Notes: generated by a model from the sequence alone, not told the origin. DNA of 64,000 nt from Desulfallas sp. Bu1-1 (GCF_015594625.1 NZ_JADNRQ010000014.1:1-64000), one strand, 5' to 3'; positions 35,651-44,569 are shown, counted from the first letter of the stretch. Program-made: numbers and translations.

Positions 35651-35666
35651 CTGGGAGGACCGGGAA

Positions 35667-36926
35667 ATGCAGGAATACTTCAGCCATAACTGTTTTCAAA
35701 AACTGTTTGACGCAATCGGCAAAAAGTACAGGTCGCTGGGCCGGGTGGGGGGCGCAGTAAAGTTGAACGGTCTCTCCCCGGAAGAGCGCGACGTGTTGTC
35801 AGGCTTTTTGGGCCGGGACTGCCGGGACCATGCCGAGGTCTCAGTCAAGCTGCGGGAAGTAAACGATATATTGCAGCAAAGCCGCTTCGATATTACCCTG
35901 CCGGAGTTTCTGTCTTTATATTTCGGTGCCGAGATTTTGCCCAATAAAGAGACGGCCCTTCTGGAGAGCCGGAAATGGTTCGCATTCTTTGCCGGGCTAC
36001 AGGAGCAGACCCTCACCCCGGTAACCCGCGATTGGCTGGCTGAACTGGCCGCCGGTAGGGGGACGGGATACCGAACAGTTTTGGCCATGTACCGGCAAAA
36101 TGAACTTGAGGCCGCGGAACTACTGAAAACCTGTGTTGATGCTATGGACCGGCTGGTGCAATACCCCGGCCGGCGGCAGCGGCTGCCCGTATTTGCTGCC
36201 CGGCTAACCGGCGACCCCCACGCCCTGGATGGTGATAGGCCGTTGGGCCGGCTTTTATTTTTCGGCCTGCATCATATGTACCGGCTTTCTGAAACTGAAT
36301 ACGGAGCGGAAAGAAGAAAGGTTCTTTTCAGCCGGGCGGGATTAGAGGAAGATGACGTGTCTTCCAACGTTATCGTGGCCGGATTGCGAGTACGCCCCGG
36401 GGATCCCCGGGAACCCGTGTTCACCACCTCCACCGCTACCGCCAGCCCTTTGCTGCTGCCTCTGCGCTTTGTGGAAAGATCTACCGGGTGGCTGCCGGCA
36501 ACGGTTTACACGCTGGAGAACCCCGCCGTTTTTAGCGCTATCCTGGATTTTGCCGAAGGTAGAGCTGAAATTCCGGCCTTAGTCTGCACCAGCGGGCAGC
36601 CCAGCGTGGCGGCCCTGAAACTCCTGGATCAGCTTGTTGAGGCCGGGTGTACAATATGCTACGGTGGCGATTTTGATCCCCGGGGCCTGGAGATCGGCCA
36701 GCGGCTGGCTGAAAGGTACGGCGCGTCTTTTAAGCCCTGGTTTTTTGATAACACCGCTTACATGCAGGCGCCCAAAGGCGTCAAGTTGGCTTCGGAGCAG
36801 GTAAAAAAACTTGCCGGTCAGCGGGTATCATGGGACAGTAAGTTGATTGAATCCATGTTGCAGGTGGGCAAGGCAGTGTACCAGGAAGTACTGGTGGAGC
36901 GGATGATTAAAGATTTGTTTCGCTGA
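35667..36926 (+). CDS. jetD: Wadjet nuclease JetD (DUF3323/DUF2399, TIGR02679)
   Basis: 419-residue topoisomerase VI-like protein, the nuclease that cleaves plasmid DNA once the JetABC motor stalls. The C-terminal DUF2399 part shows the Toprim pattern: glutamate in VYTLENPAVF (about 283), then GGDFDPRGLEIGQRL (about 333) with the two metal-binding aspartates. All candidate catalytic residues are present. ATG at 35667 follows GGGAGG; the open frame extends upstream into the repeat but without a ribosome site. Last gene of the operon. Confidence 0.92.
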   Translation: MQEYFSHNCFQKLFDAIGKKYRSLGRVGGAVKLNGLSPEERDVLSGFLGRDCRDHAEVSVKLREVNDILQQSRFDITLPEFLSLYFGAEILPNKETALLESRKWFAFFAGLQEQTLTPVTRDWLAELAAGRGTGYRTVLAMYRQNELEAAELLKTCVDAMDRLVQYPGRRQRLPVFAARLTGDPHALDGDRPLGRLLFFGLHHMYRLSETEYGAERRKVLFSRAGLEEDDVSSNVIVAGLRVRPGDPREPVFTTSTATASPLLLPLRFVERSTGWLPATVYTLENPAVFSAILDFAEGRAEIPALVCTSGQPSVAALKLLDQLVEAGCTICYGGDFDPRGLEIGQRLAERYGASFKPWFFDNTAYMQAPKGVKLASEQVKKLAGQRVSWDSKLIESMLQVGKAVYQEVLVERMIKDLFR

Positions 36927-37015
36927 GGTAAAAAGAAAACCATTGAATTATATTTAACTGATTAAGCCTGTTATCCGTCTCATTTTTTAGTTTTATTCTT
37001 TATTCTCTTTAAATC

Positions 37016-37345
37016 CTAGATTGTGAGCGTTAAATCATTATTTGTATTTATGCTTAAAAGCTCTTTATTTACGGAACTGTCTGTTATTGCATAATAAGTA
37101 CTTTGAATAGGATTTAATAAACCTGGAGGAGTATTCTCATAAGTAAAAAGAAACATTACATGCTTTTTATTCTTTTCGAGTTTTACACTACCTACTACTA
37201 TATAAACGGTAGTCTCAGTTTCCCCACCTATCTGTTTAACCTCTATTGTTTCACCAGGTTCAACATCACCTTTATAAGAATCGCTGACTTTAATAATATA
37301 CACAGTATAAATATCCTTAAAAGATGGTATTTCACCACCTGGAAA
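37016..37345 (-). pseudogene. Remnant of a hypothetical secreted-type protein
   Basis: AT-rich minus-strand frame reading FPGGEIPSFKDIYTVYIIKV, then DSYKGDVEPGETIEVKQIGG ... KHVMFLFTYENTPPGLLNP. The upstream end is closed by an in-frame TAG, and no start or signal peptide remains, so the N-terminal half is missing. Small extracellular beta-rich proteins of Gram-positives have similar sequence. The neighbouring DNA 36927-37547 otherwise shows nothing recognisable and is much AT-richer than the Wadjet genes. Confidence 0.5.
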
Positions 37346-37547
37346 CTATAAGACGGGCGAAAAGTAGTTTTGGTTCACGTTTTATTAAATAATTTAACAA
37401 CTTATTACGACAATATTTGCGCAAAAGCCAGTAATTTAGAAGATTTGCCAGTCACCATTATTTCCGGAACATTTGCGTATTTTTGCCGTCTTTATTATAA
37501 AGAAGAGATTAGTCAATCAAGCAATAACCAAAGGAAGGAATATTATT

Positions 37548-38885
37548 ATGAAACTAATCGCCGCCACAAAACTTTCCGTCATTCTGTTGCTAATAACGGC
37601 GTTATTTACTTTAGCTGGCTGCAGCAAGCCTTATGAATCTGACCAAACCGGGGATGTCGACCCCGTCCGACACGACAAGTCCACTGCAGAATCGCCACGC
37701 TCTAATAATGAAGCGTGGCGCGGTCAGGGGCGGTTGGCGTTTATCTGGCAAAATCGGCTTTACGTCTTAAACGGGGATGACGGTACGCTCACAAGGTTAA
37801 GCGACACTGGCCTGACCGGCAAACCGCAGTGGTCCCCGGACGGGGAATGGCTGGCCTATCTTGGTGACGACAACAAGCTCAGAATCGTTAAGGCGGACGG
37901 AAGCCGGGCACAAGAAGTAAACGGTTTGCCGTCACCGGTTCATTCCCTGGATTTCGCCTGGTCGCCCAACGCTGATGTGCTTGCCGTTACCACCAGTGTG
38001 GAAGGTGAAGGATTTTATTTGTTCCAGCCCGGGAAAACACCCCGCCAAATATCCCGGGGCAACACGCATATTTTCTCCTTTGCCTGGTCGCCGGACGGCC
38101 AAACCATAGCTTATGCAGACACGCTGCCCTACGACAAACAGGACCCCGGCAGCCGCAGTGACGCCCTTTTCGTTGCTCCAACTTATGGGGGAAAACCGTT
38201 CAGGTTGCATGTTGCAGAAAGTGCCGGGATAATACTCGCCGGTTGGTCGCCTGACGGTAAAGAGGTTCTGTTTTGGGTGACACCGGGGCATTCGGCATCC
38301 CTTATGGCTGACGGGCTATACCTATTCTCCCTGTCATTGGTCGGCGGCAAACCAAACCAAATAGCAACCACTCTTCTTTACCCCGAGTGGCTGTCCTGGT
38401 CCCCGGACGGACGGAAGCTTATGGCAGTTGCAGGGTCCGGCAGGGAAATCTGGCATAATAAATACCTGGTCGTCTATGATGCCAAAACAGGGAAATGCAC
38501 AGAACTGCCCCGGCGGCCCGGTACAGTAACTTTCTACCCGGACTGGTCGCCGGACGGCACCCGCATCTCTTATTTACAGGCCGACGAACGGGAAGATGCC
38601 GGCGGCGTTGATTATGCAAACTGGAAAAAAACATGGTCCCTCTGGATAGCGGATGCCGACGGCGCCAATGCCCGGCGGCTGGATGAAGCCGGCACGGGAA
38701 TCGACTATGCCCTCTGGTCCCGGGATGGCGCTCATATCGTCTATCTAAAAGATAATGCTGTCTGGCTGATCAATGCCAATGGCGGTAGCCCGGTCAGGAT
38801 CGTAGATTTAATGCCGGGCCAAAAGGATCTGCAGCATTACTATGGTTATACTTCGTGGGCCGACCAATTGGCTTATTACCGGTAA
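37548..38885 (+). CDS. Lipoprotein with TolB/PD40-like beta-propeller
   Basis: 445 residues. The signal peptide LSVILLLITALFTLAGC ends in a lipobox (LAGC), so the mature protein is a surface lipoprotein. The rest consists of six or so propeller blades with the recurring PD40 motif W-S-P-D-G (PQWSPDGEWLAYL, FAWSPDGQTIAYA, AGWSPDGKEVLFW, LSWSPDGRKLMAV, PDWSPDGTRISYL, ALWSRDGAHIVYL). ATG at 37548 follows AAGGAAGG; a longer upstream frame lacks a ribosome site. Such proteins bind partners at the envelope; the ligand is unknown. No operon partner. Confidence 0.88.
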   Translation: MKLIAATKLSVILLLITALFTLAGCSKPYESDQTGDVDPVRHDKSTAESPRSNNEAWRGQGRLAFIWQNRLYVLNGDDGTLTRLSDTGLTGKPQWSPDGEWLAYLGDDNKLRIVKADGSRAQEVNGLPSPVHSLDFAWSPNADVLAVTTSVEGEGFYLFQPGKTPRQISRGNTHIFSFAWSPDGQTIAYADTLPYDKQDPGSRSDALFVAPTYGGKPFRLHVAESAGIILAGWSPDGKEVLFWVTPGHSASLMADGLYLFSLSLVGGKPNQIATTLLYPEWLSWSPDGRKLMAVAGSGREIWHNKYLVVYDAKTGKCTELPRRPGTVTFYPDWSPDGTRISYLQADEREDAGGVDYANWKKTWSLWIADADGANARRLDEAGTGIDYALWSRDGAHIVYLKDNAVWLINANGGSPVRIVDLMPGQKDLQHYYGYTSWADQLAYYR

Positions 38886-38961
38886 GGAGTGATTTTGCAC
38901 ATGCCTGCCGCCGGCCTTTTGGAAACATAGGCCTAAAGCCTTGACGTATTTGCAGGTAGAG

Positions 38962-38991
38962 CCCCGGTTCCGGTGTTCCATGCGGATATTG
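38962..38991. repeat. Second copy of the CCCCGGTTCCGGTGTTCC repeat
   Basis: Thirty bases matching 19038-19067 with a single change. It lies in the gap 38886-39154. The gap also holds a tiny frame at 39040 (MQNTADKTIK, stop) after AAGGAGATG, and a frame-shifted continuation at 39074 (MENYFKSLVRRYLNENV), perhaps a broken small gene. Confidence 0.6.
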
Positions 38992-39154
38992 AAGTTTTGC
39001 TTAAATGGTTATAACTACCAATAAAGGAGATGACCATTTATGCAAAACACAGCGGACAAAACCATCAAATGAAATGGAGAATTACTTCAAGTCGCTGGTA
39101 AGAAGGTATTTAAACGAAAATGTGGTAAAGCCGAAGTAACGGGAGATGCCTTTT

Positions 39155-39514
39155 ATGAAACTACCCCATTTTTTCAGAACTCTTTTTCGAAATTATGTCT
39201 TTGACACCATTGACACTGAAAACCATTTTAAATTTATAATAAAAACCACTCTGGCCCGGGGTTCCTGGGAACAGATATTGTGGCTGTTTGAATACTACGG
39301 AAAGGAAAAGGTAAGTGAGGCATTTCTGGAGGACTATTATGGACTGCGGTCAATGCCGGAAAGTACGCGCAAGCTCTGGGAATTGATATTTGTTGAAAAG
39401 CCCGCGGTGGAAAAAGCCGCTACCCCGGTTGAGAAATGGCGCTGCCGGCGCAAGGCCGGACAGCGCAACGGCATCCGTTCAAGCGAGCCGGTGCTGCCCA
39501 CGATTTCATCATAA
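39155..39514 (+). CDS. DUF6922-like small protein
   Basis: 119 residues. The first 80 (KLPHFFRTLFRNYVFDTID, then RGSWEQILWLFEYYGKEKV) fit the DUF6922 pattern of small proteins often encoded beside nucleotidyltransferase (AbiEii-type) toxins, but no such toxin gene follows. The last 35 residues are basic and look unrelated, so the 3' end may be disturbed. ATG at 39155 is placed 8 bases after GGGAG; ATG 39146 overlaps that site. Confidence 0.5.
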   Translation: MKLPHFFRTLFRNYVFDTIDTENHFKFIIKTTLARGSWEQILWLFEYYGKEKVSEAFLEDYYGLRSMPESTRKLWELIFVEKPAVEKAATPVEKWRCRRKAGQRNGIRSSEPVLPTISS

Positions 39515-39926
39515 AAATAAACAACCTATATTTGTCGACGGTATAAGTAATTGTCCCGCCCGACTCCACCTCACATTTTACCACGGCGGTCAAGGCCAAG
39601 CCGCCAAGTTGCATCATGTGGAAAGCAATCGATGACCACTCGGCCTAGGCTACCATGAGCTATGGAGGGGTGAAGGGCGTAAGTACTTTAATTGACAAGT
39701 TGACAACCGGCAGATAACCTGTTAAAGAAGTGTGTCTACTTTATCTAATGTTCCCCCGGGAGGTTTGTTAATTGTTACGGGCATGTGATGTGCATTTCGG
39801 ACCCCCCTTTTTGCTGTTGCCGCGCCCGGCCACTCGGGCGCTCGCCAGGTAAAACCGTTCCGGCGAAAACGCCTGTCGCTCCCTTTAAAACAATGCCGCT
39901 CCCTTTTATCAGGAATTACAATCGCG
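39515..39926. other. Spacer without recognisable gene
   Basis: 412 bases between convergent genes. No frame here has a ribosome site or recognisable family content, and no tRNA-like fold was found. GC-rich patches (39820-39900) suggest residual coding debris, but I cannot name it. Confidence 0.4.
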
Positions 39927-40307
39927 TTACTCTTGCATGCTCCAGAGCCCGTGCAGGTTGCAGTAACACCTGGCCTTGAGATTTTCGTCATCCACTTTGA
40001 ACTTTGCCTCCGGACTGTCACCGGGCTTTAAAAACTTCCTGTATACATTGCCTCCGGTAAGCACCTCAATCCATTCAATGTAATGTTCTTCCTCCATGGG
40101 ATGCCTGACGCTGCCGACCTTGAAAACCACCTCGTCTCCTTCAATTACCATCACCGGCTTGTGCTTTTCCACGGATGCGTCAACTGTATTCTCCTGCAGT
40201 AATTCCATTAGTTTGTTGCAGCACACTAGGCTGCCTTTGCCCGCATGCAGCACCTCCACGATGTTGCCGCAAATGCCGCACTTGAAAACCTGGTTCAATT
40301 CGGTCAT
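39927..40307 (-). CDS. Desulfoferrodoxin / superoxide reductase
   Basis: 126-residue class I-type superoxide reductase, which reduces superoxide to peroxide without making oxygen. N-terminal desulforedoxin site: Cys10, Cys13, Cys29, Cys30. Active-site iron ligands: His49, His69, His75, Cys116 and His119 (HKPV, RHPMEEEHY, CYCNLH). The Glu47-Lys48 pair before His49 is the usual catalytic pair. ATG at 40307 follows GGGAGG. It complements the reverse rubrerythrin at 25 kb, which would remove the peroxide formed. Confidence 0.96.
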   Translation of the reverse strand: MTELNQVFKCGICGNIVEVLHAGKGSLVCCNKLMELLQENTVDASVEKHKPVMVIEGDEVVFKVGSVRHPMEEEHYIEWIEVLTGGNVYRKFLKPGDSPEAKFKVDDENLKARCYCNLHGLWSMQE

Positions 40308-40405
40308 CTGATCTTGCCTCCCCAATTAATTTTAATAACAGTATAAAATATAAATAGCAAAGATTAAATTAAATTTAATGATGTCTTACATTTTTCTTAA
40401 AACCG

Positions 40406-40427
40406 AAAAAATCCGGGCGTCGCCCGG
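40406..40427 (-). terminator. Terminator of the universal stress protein gene
   Basis: CCGGGC-GAC-GCCCGG stem followed on the minus strand by ATTTTTTC. It lies 63 bases after the stop codon of the usp gene. Confidence 0.8.
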
Positions 40428-40489
40428 GTGGGAGAGGGTGTTGGTATGACAAAGGATATGTATTAAATAAATGAACGAGTCAGGATAAG

Positions 40490-40861
40490 CTATTTGACAA
40501 TAGTTACCGGCACGTGAACGTTCCCAAGCACCTTGTAGCTGACGCTGCCCAGGACCATACCTCTCAGCGCCCCCATGCCGCGGCTGCCCATAATGACAGT
40601 GTCTATCCCGTGGTCGTTGACGTACTTGATAATTGTTTCCGCGGGATCGCCTTCCAGGATCTCGGTGCTGACTTTAACTCCTTCACGGGTAAATAGTTCC
40701 CTGGCTTTTTCCATGCTGGTTCCGGCCTGGGTGGAGGTAAAAGGATATACCACGGAAATCAGGCCAACCTTTACGCCCGGGCACTTTTTAGCCAGGCTCA
40801 AAGCATATTCCACGGCCCGCATGGAGTTTTCCGAGCCGTCCAGGGGTACCAGTATTTTCAT
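40490..40861 (-). CDS. Universal stress protein, UspA family
   Basis: 123-residue single-domain UspA protein. It starts KILVPLDGSENSMRAVEYAL and carries the ATP-binding loop GSRGMGALRGMVLGSVS (about residue 92-108, pattern G-x2-G-x9-G-S/T), so it is of the nucleotide-binding subgroup. ATG at 40861 follows GGAGG. Its promoter holds a palindrome between -35 and -10 (see 40893-40921), so it is probably regulated. Runs in the same direction as the superoxide reductase gene but with its own terminator. Confidence 0.94.
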   Translation of the reverse strand: MKILVPLDGSENSMRAVEYALSLAKKCPGVKVGLISVVYPFTSTQAGTSMEKARELFTREGVKVSTEILEGDPAETIIKYVNDHGIDTVIMGSRGMGALRGMVLGSVSYKVLGNVHVPVTIVK

Positions 40862-40879
40862 AAACTTGTTCCTCCATCA

Positions 40880-40923
40880 ATTTTATAGTAAAATTATAAG
40901 TGATTGAAATAACAATCACAATA
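40880..40923. repeat. 44-bp direct repeat, left copy
   Basis: This stretch, which is the usp promoter region, recurs at 42324-42367 in the same orientation with one mismatch. The two copies bracket a 1.4-kb segment with a frameshifted gene copy and a toxin-antitoxin pair. Confidence 0.85.
40893..40921 (-). promoter_or_regulatory. usp promoter with palindromic operator
   Basis: Minus-strand -35 TTGTGA (40916-40921) and -10 TATAAT (40893-40898), 17-base spacer. The perfect inverted repeat GTGATTG-N6-CAATCAC (40900-40919) fills the spacer and overlaps the -35, a position typical for repressor binding. The regulator is not identified. Confidence 0.65.
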
Positions 40924-40980
40924 GTTTTGGCAAAAAAAATTTTTGCCTTGCCGTCAATAAATAATTATAGTGCTGAACAT

Positions 40981-41218
40981 AGCTTCTTGGACCGGGTGGA
41001 AAAAGAAGTAACGAGCCGGGATTACCGGATTACCGGTTTTGAGCTGGTTTGTTGCAACGAAAAGCGCAACAGGGTGCACTTGGTGGTTTCCGTAGCCCGG
41101 GGAGAAAGGCAGGAGATAAGGTTGCCGGTGTCGAGATTTCCATGGAAAACGTTCAGGCGGGCAACCTGTACCGGGCGGCGGGGTTAATTTTTCAGGCGGT
41201 GGACCTTGGCATAGCTAA
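40981..41218 (+). pseudogene. Frameshifted copy of the 14572-14874 gene
   Basis: Nearly identical at DNA level to 14586-14815 (FLDRVEKEVTSRDYR, CCNEKRNRVHLVVSV). Two extra bases in TCGAGATTTCC (against TCGATTTCC) near 41133 break the frame, and both ends are missing, including the start. A recent intragenomic copy that is not functional. Confidence 0.85.
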
Positions 41219-41257
41219 ATGCGTGTTATTATTATGTTGTCGTACATAACAGCTACG

Positions 41258-41284
41258 AAACCGGCCATCAATCGGGCGGCCGGT
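41258..41284 (-). terminator. Likely terminator of the PIN toxin gene
   Basis: AACCGGCC-GCCCGATTGAT-GGCCGGTT on the minus strand, followed by a short TCG; it starts 3 bases after the toxin stop codon. The T-run is poor. Confidence 0.45.
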
Positions 41285-41286
41285 TG

Positions 41287-41697
41287 TTACAGGTTTTGTA
41301 GAAAATTTTCAGGAGAGATTGGGGGAACGGGCGAATTTCTGAAATGTTCCATATCACGCGTAACGATATAATCGGCGTTTACTCGTTTGGCGCATACCGA
41401 AAGCAAAGCGTCTTCATAATCCTCCATCGGTAATTCAAGAGCCTTCAGACACTCTCTGTGTCCAACATCAAGTACGCTGGTGATTTTCAGCAGCTTGTGG
41501 AGCATGTCCCTTGCCTCGCTTTCCCGCATATAGTGACGGCGGGCGATGTAGTAAATGTCGGTCACAATGTTGGATGTGATATACGCTTCTACCTTATCTT
41601 CGGCGGAAAGAAAAATAACTTTTGCCGCGGACGTGAAAAACGGTTCGCGTTTCGCAAGCATATCAAGGATGACGTTTGTGTCAATCAAGATTTTCAT
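41287..41697 (-). CDS. PIN-domain toxin (VapC-like)
   Basis: 136-residue PIN ribonuclease. The conserved acids are visible in KILIDTNVILDML (Asp near 6), NIVTDIYYIARR (about 43), DYEDALLSVCAKR (about 92) and ADYIVTRDMEHF (about 110). ATG at 41697 lies inside the antitoxin gene (17-base overlap), the usual toxin-antitoxin arrangement. Expected to cleave RNA when free of antitoxin. Confidence 0.9.
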   Translation of the reverse strand: MKILIDTNVILDMLAKREPFFTSAAKVIFLSAEDKVEAYITSNIVTDIYYIARRHYMRESEARDMLHKLLKITSVLDVGHRECLKALELPMEDYEDALLSVCAKRVNADYIVTRDMEHFRNSPVPPISPENFLQNL

Positions 41698-41908
41698 AGC
41701 GTTTGACCTTCTCCTCTTTCGCATCTTCTTTGGTAACCGTGCTCGGCAGGATGCCGATGAGGGACTTTGCGATGGCGACTTTATCTTCCTCTTCCGCTAT
41801 CAGGCGGGCGATACGTTTTCCGTTTCGCGTAATGATTATGTCCTCTTTGCTGACAAGAGAGAGATAGCGCCCGATATTAGTTTTGAACTCAGATGATGAA
41901 ACGATCAT
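41681..41908 (-). CDS. Phd/YefM-family antitoxin
   Basis: 75 residues. The N-terminus VSSSEFKTNIGRYLSLVSKEDIIITRNGKRIARLI is a Phd/YefM DNA-binding fold (key features: S-x-F-K-x-N-x-x-x-Y, I-I-x-x-x-G-x); the acidic/basic C-terminus should wrap the toxin. ATG at 41908 follows GGAGGTGA. Encoded first, overlapping the PIN toxin gene. It probably represses its own promoter. Confidence 0.88.
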   Translation of the reverse strand: MIVSSSEFKTNIGRYLSLVSKEDIIITRNGKRIARLIAEEEDKVAIAKSLIGILPSTVTKEDAKEEKVKRYENLD

Positions 41909-42418
41909 TAAAATCACCTCCGGTAATAGGATGTAATAGTTCAATGTTATTGTATGCAATATAACCATAAAAATCAATAAAAAAATGGTCAATATTTATG
42001 CTGGAAGGATGGTCTAAATCCTTGTCCGGTTTTTTCAGGGCGGTGGAACCACGTAGGCATACAGATACCCCGAGGCACGTGGAGTGTGTGGTATTGCTCA
42101 AAAGAATGCACAATGTGTAAGGTCTTGCTGTGCAAGACTTATCGGCTTTGGGGGGAATTGGATATGTTTCCGTGGACGGGGGAGGAAACAGCTTGTTGTT
42201 ATTAAATGGATACTAAGGTAAATAGCTTTGGACTCCAAAACCCAGTACGTGGCGGTGTGAAATGCCACGGAGACCCTGCTGGTGCACATCAGCGGCATGT
42301 ACTTCGCCGCCTATGACTTATCCATTTTATAGTAAAATTATAAGTGAATGAAATAACAATCACAATAACTCCGGGCTAAATTTTTTGTCAGGGGTGACTG
42401 GTAATTTATTAAAATATA
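41909..42418. other. Spacer with debris of an RlmD-like gene and a repeat
   Basis: No intact gene. A + strand fragment at 42053-42118 reads RHTDTPRHVECVVLLKRMHNV and stops, the look of the extreme C-terminus of an RNA uracil methyltransferase. A nearby DMFPWTG at 42161 recalls the same protein end. The 44-bp repeat copy 42324-42367 follows. The rest is not recognisable. Confidence 0.4.
42324..42367. repeat. 44-bp direct repeat, right copy
   Basis: Same orientation as 40880-40923, one mismatch, which also damages one arm of the GTGATTG palindrome. It carries a minus-strand promoter facing away from dnaK, toward the toxin-antitoxin pair but about 415 bases from it. Confidence 0.85.
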
Positions 42419-42466
42419 TTGACTTGAGGAAAAGTCTGTACTATATTAAGGTCAAGGATGGTCAAA
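42419..42466 (+). promoter_or_regulatory. dnaK operon promoter with CtsR-like box
   Basis: -35 TTGACT (42419-42424), 17-base spacer, -10 TATATT (42442-42447). Directly after it, GGTCAAG-GAT-GGTCAAA (42450-42466) matches the CtsR operator pattern (A/GGTCAAA-NAN-A/GGTCAAA) at 16 of 17 positions, with a further GTCAAA partly overlapping downstream. No CIRCE element of HrcA was found. Heat-shock derepression by CtsR is the likely control. Confidence 0.78.
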
Positions 42467-42576
42467 GTCAAAGTAAGGGAACCAGGTTGGTATATATCGC
42501 GCGGAAGTGATGAAAAATACTGGTAATAAAGCATTATTCATTGGTATTAAAAATTTGCCACAAGGAGGTTGTGCAA

Positions 42577-44496
42577 ATGGGAAAAACAGTAGGAATCGAC
42601 CTGGGCACCACCAACTCGGTGGTGGCGGTGATGGAAGGCGGCAAGCCGGTGGTGATAGTCAACGCTGAAGGATCGCGCACCACTCCTTCGGTGGTTGCTT
42701 TCAAGGAAGACGGGGAAAGGCTGGTGGGCCAGGTGGCGCGGCGCCAGTCCGTGCTGAACCCCGCCAACACCCTGTATTCAGTGAAGCGGTTCATCGGCCG
42801 CCGGTACTCGGAAGTGGCGGAGGAAAGGGAACTGGTGCCCTATAAAGTGGTCCCCGGTCCCAACGACGCGGTTCGGTTTGAGGTTCGCGGCAAGCTGTAC
42901 GCGCCGGAAGAGATTTCGGCCATGGTGCTGCGCAAGCTGGTGGACGACGCTTCCAAGTACCTGGGCGAGAAGGTTACCGACGCGGTAATTACCGTGCCGG
43001 CCTATTTTAACGATGCCCAGCGGCAGGCCACCAAGAATGCCGGTAAGATCGCCGGCCTGAACGTGCTGCGGATCATCAACGAACCCACGGCGGCGGCCCT
43101 GGCTTACGGCCTGGATAAAAAAGCCAACCAGACCATCCTGGTATTCGACCTGGGCGGTGGCACGTTCGACGTTTCCATCCTGGAAGTGGGCGACGGGGTA
43201 TTTGAGGTTAAAGCCACCAACGGTGACACCCACCTGGGTGGTGATGATTTCGATAAGGCCATCGTGGACTGGATGGCCGGGGAATTTAAAAAGGATTACG
43301 GCATCGACCTGCGCAACGACAAGCAGGCCCTGCAGCGGCTGACTGAAGCGGCGGAAAAAGCCAAGATTGAGCTTTCCTCCACCCTGGAAACCCAGATCAG
43401 CCTGCCCTTTATCACCGCCGACGCGAGTGGCCCCAAACACCTGGAAATGAAATTGACCCGGGCCAAGTTCGACGACCTGACCCACCACCTGGTGGAGCGG
43501 TGCCGCGGGCCGGTCAAGGCGGCTTTGGCCGACGCCCGGCTCACCGAAAAGGACATTGACGAGGTGATCCTGGTGGGCGGTTCCACCCGGATTCCGGCGG
43601 TGCAAAGGCTGGTGCGGGAAATGACCGGCGGCAAGGACCCGCACCAGGGCGTCAACCCCGACGAAGTTGTGGCCGTGGGCGCGGCCATCCAGGGAGGCGT
43701 GCTGGCCGGGGAAGTCAAGGATGTACTGCTTTTGGACGTGACCCCGCTTTCCCTGGGTGTGGAAACCCTGGGCGGAATCATGTCTAAAATTATCGAGCGC
43801 AACACCACTATTCCCGTGCGGCGCAGCCAGGTATTCACCACTGCCGAGGATAACCAGCCCGCGGTGGATATCCACGTGCTGCAGGGCGAGCGGGAAATGG
43901 CCCGGGACAACCGCTCCCTGGGGCAGTTCAAGCTGGAGGGCATTCCCATGGCGCCCAGGGGCGTGCCCCAGATCGAGGTCACCTTTGATATCGACGCCAA
44001 CGGCATTCTCAAGGTTAGCGCCCGGGACAAGGCCACGGGCAAGGAGCAGACCATTACCATTACCGGCTCCACCAGCCTCGACCAGGCGGAAATCGACCGG
44101 ATGGTGCGGGAAGCCGAAGCCCACGCCGCCGAGGACAAAAAGCGCCGGGAGGAAGTGGAGGCGCGCAACGAGGCCGACACGCTGGCCTACCAGGTGGAGC
44201 GGCAACTCAAGGACCTGGGCGACAAAGTGCCGGTACACGAAAAAGCGCGTATCGAGCAATTGCTTGGTGACCTGAGGTCCGCGCTGAAGGAAAACGCGCC
44301 CGTTGATCGCATTCGCACCTTGAGCGGCGATCTGAGGCAAGCGGCCTACTCCCTGTCCCAGGCGGCCTACGGTCAGGCCGGGGCGGGAGCGGGCGGCTGC
44401 GCCGGCGGCACCTGCGGTGGCGGAACCGGAACTACCGGGACAGGAGGAAACAGGCGCGATGACGATGTGGTGGACGCCGAGTTCGAAGAGAAATAA
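42577..44496 (+). CDS. dnaK: Hsp70 chaperone DnaK
   Basis: 639 residues, normal length. The N-terminal ATPase domain begins [18 protein letters not shown] and includes [17 protein letters not shown] and the [14 protein letters not shown] phosphate loop; the substrate domain and lid follow, ending in a Gly/Thr-rich linker and [12 protein letters not shown]. Cys residues (GGCAGGTCGGGTG region) in the linker are unusual. ATG at 42577 follows AAGGAGG. First gene of a dnaK-dnaJ-cbpM-clpB operon without grpE or hrcA, so probably a second, stress-dedicated DnaK. Confidence 0.97.
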   Translation: MGKTVGIDLGTTNSVVAVMEGGKPVVIVNAEGSRTTPSVVAFKEDGERLVGQVARRQSVLNPANTLYSVKRFIGRRYSEVAEERELVPYKVVPGPNDAVRFEVRGKLYAPEEISAMVLRKLVDDASKYLGEKVTDAVITVPAYFNDAQRQATKNAGKIAGLNVLRIINEPTAAALAYGLDKKANQTILVFDLGGGTFDVSILEVGDGVFEVKATNGDTHLGGDDFDKAIVDWMAGEFKKDYGIDLRNDKQALQRLTEAAEKAKIELSSTLETQISLPFITADASGPKHLEMKLTRAKFDDLTHHLVERCRGPVKAALADARLTEKDIDEVILVGGSTRIPAVQRLVREMTGGKDPHQGVNPDEVVAVGAAIQGGVLAGEVKDVLLLDVTPLSLGVETLGGIMSKIIERNTTIPVRRSQVFTTAEDNQPAVDIHVLQGEREMARDNRSLGQFKLEGIPMAPRGVPQIEVTFDIDANGILKVSARDKATGKEQTITITGSTSLDQAEIDRMVREAEAHAAEDKKRREEVEARNEADTLAYQVERQLKDLGDKVPVHEKARIEQLLGDLRSALKENAPVDRIRTLSGDLRQAAYSLSQAAYGQAGAGAGGCAGGTCGGGTGTTGTGGNRRDDDVVDAEFEEK

Positions 44497-44569
44497 AATT
44501 ACGCCCGAAAGGGGGCAAGCCAATAGATGACGGCCATGGTGCGGGTAGCCGGAGGGTAGGTGATAGGTA

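Noticed and set aside
39420-39617. Minus-strand frame opposite the DUF6922-like gene end
   Set aside because: The first part looks mildly protein-like, but it overlaps the + gene and has no convincing ribosome site.
42577-44496. Long antisense frames opposite dnaK and clpB
   Set aside because: Typical mirror frames of GC-rich chaperone genes; the sense genes are unambiguous.
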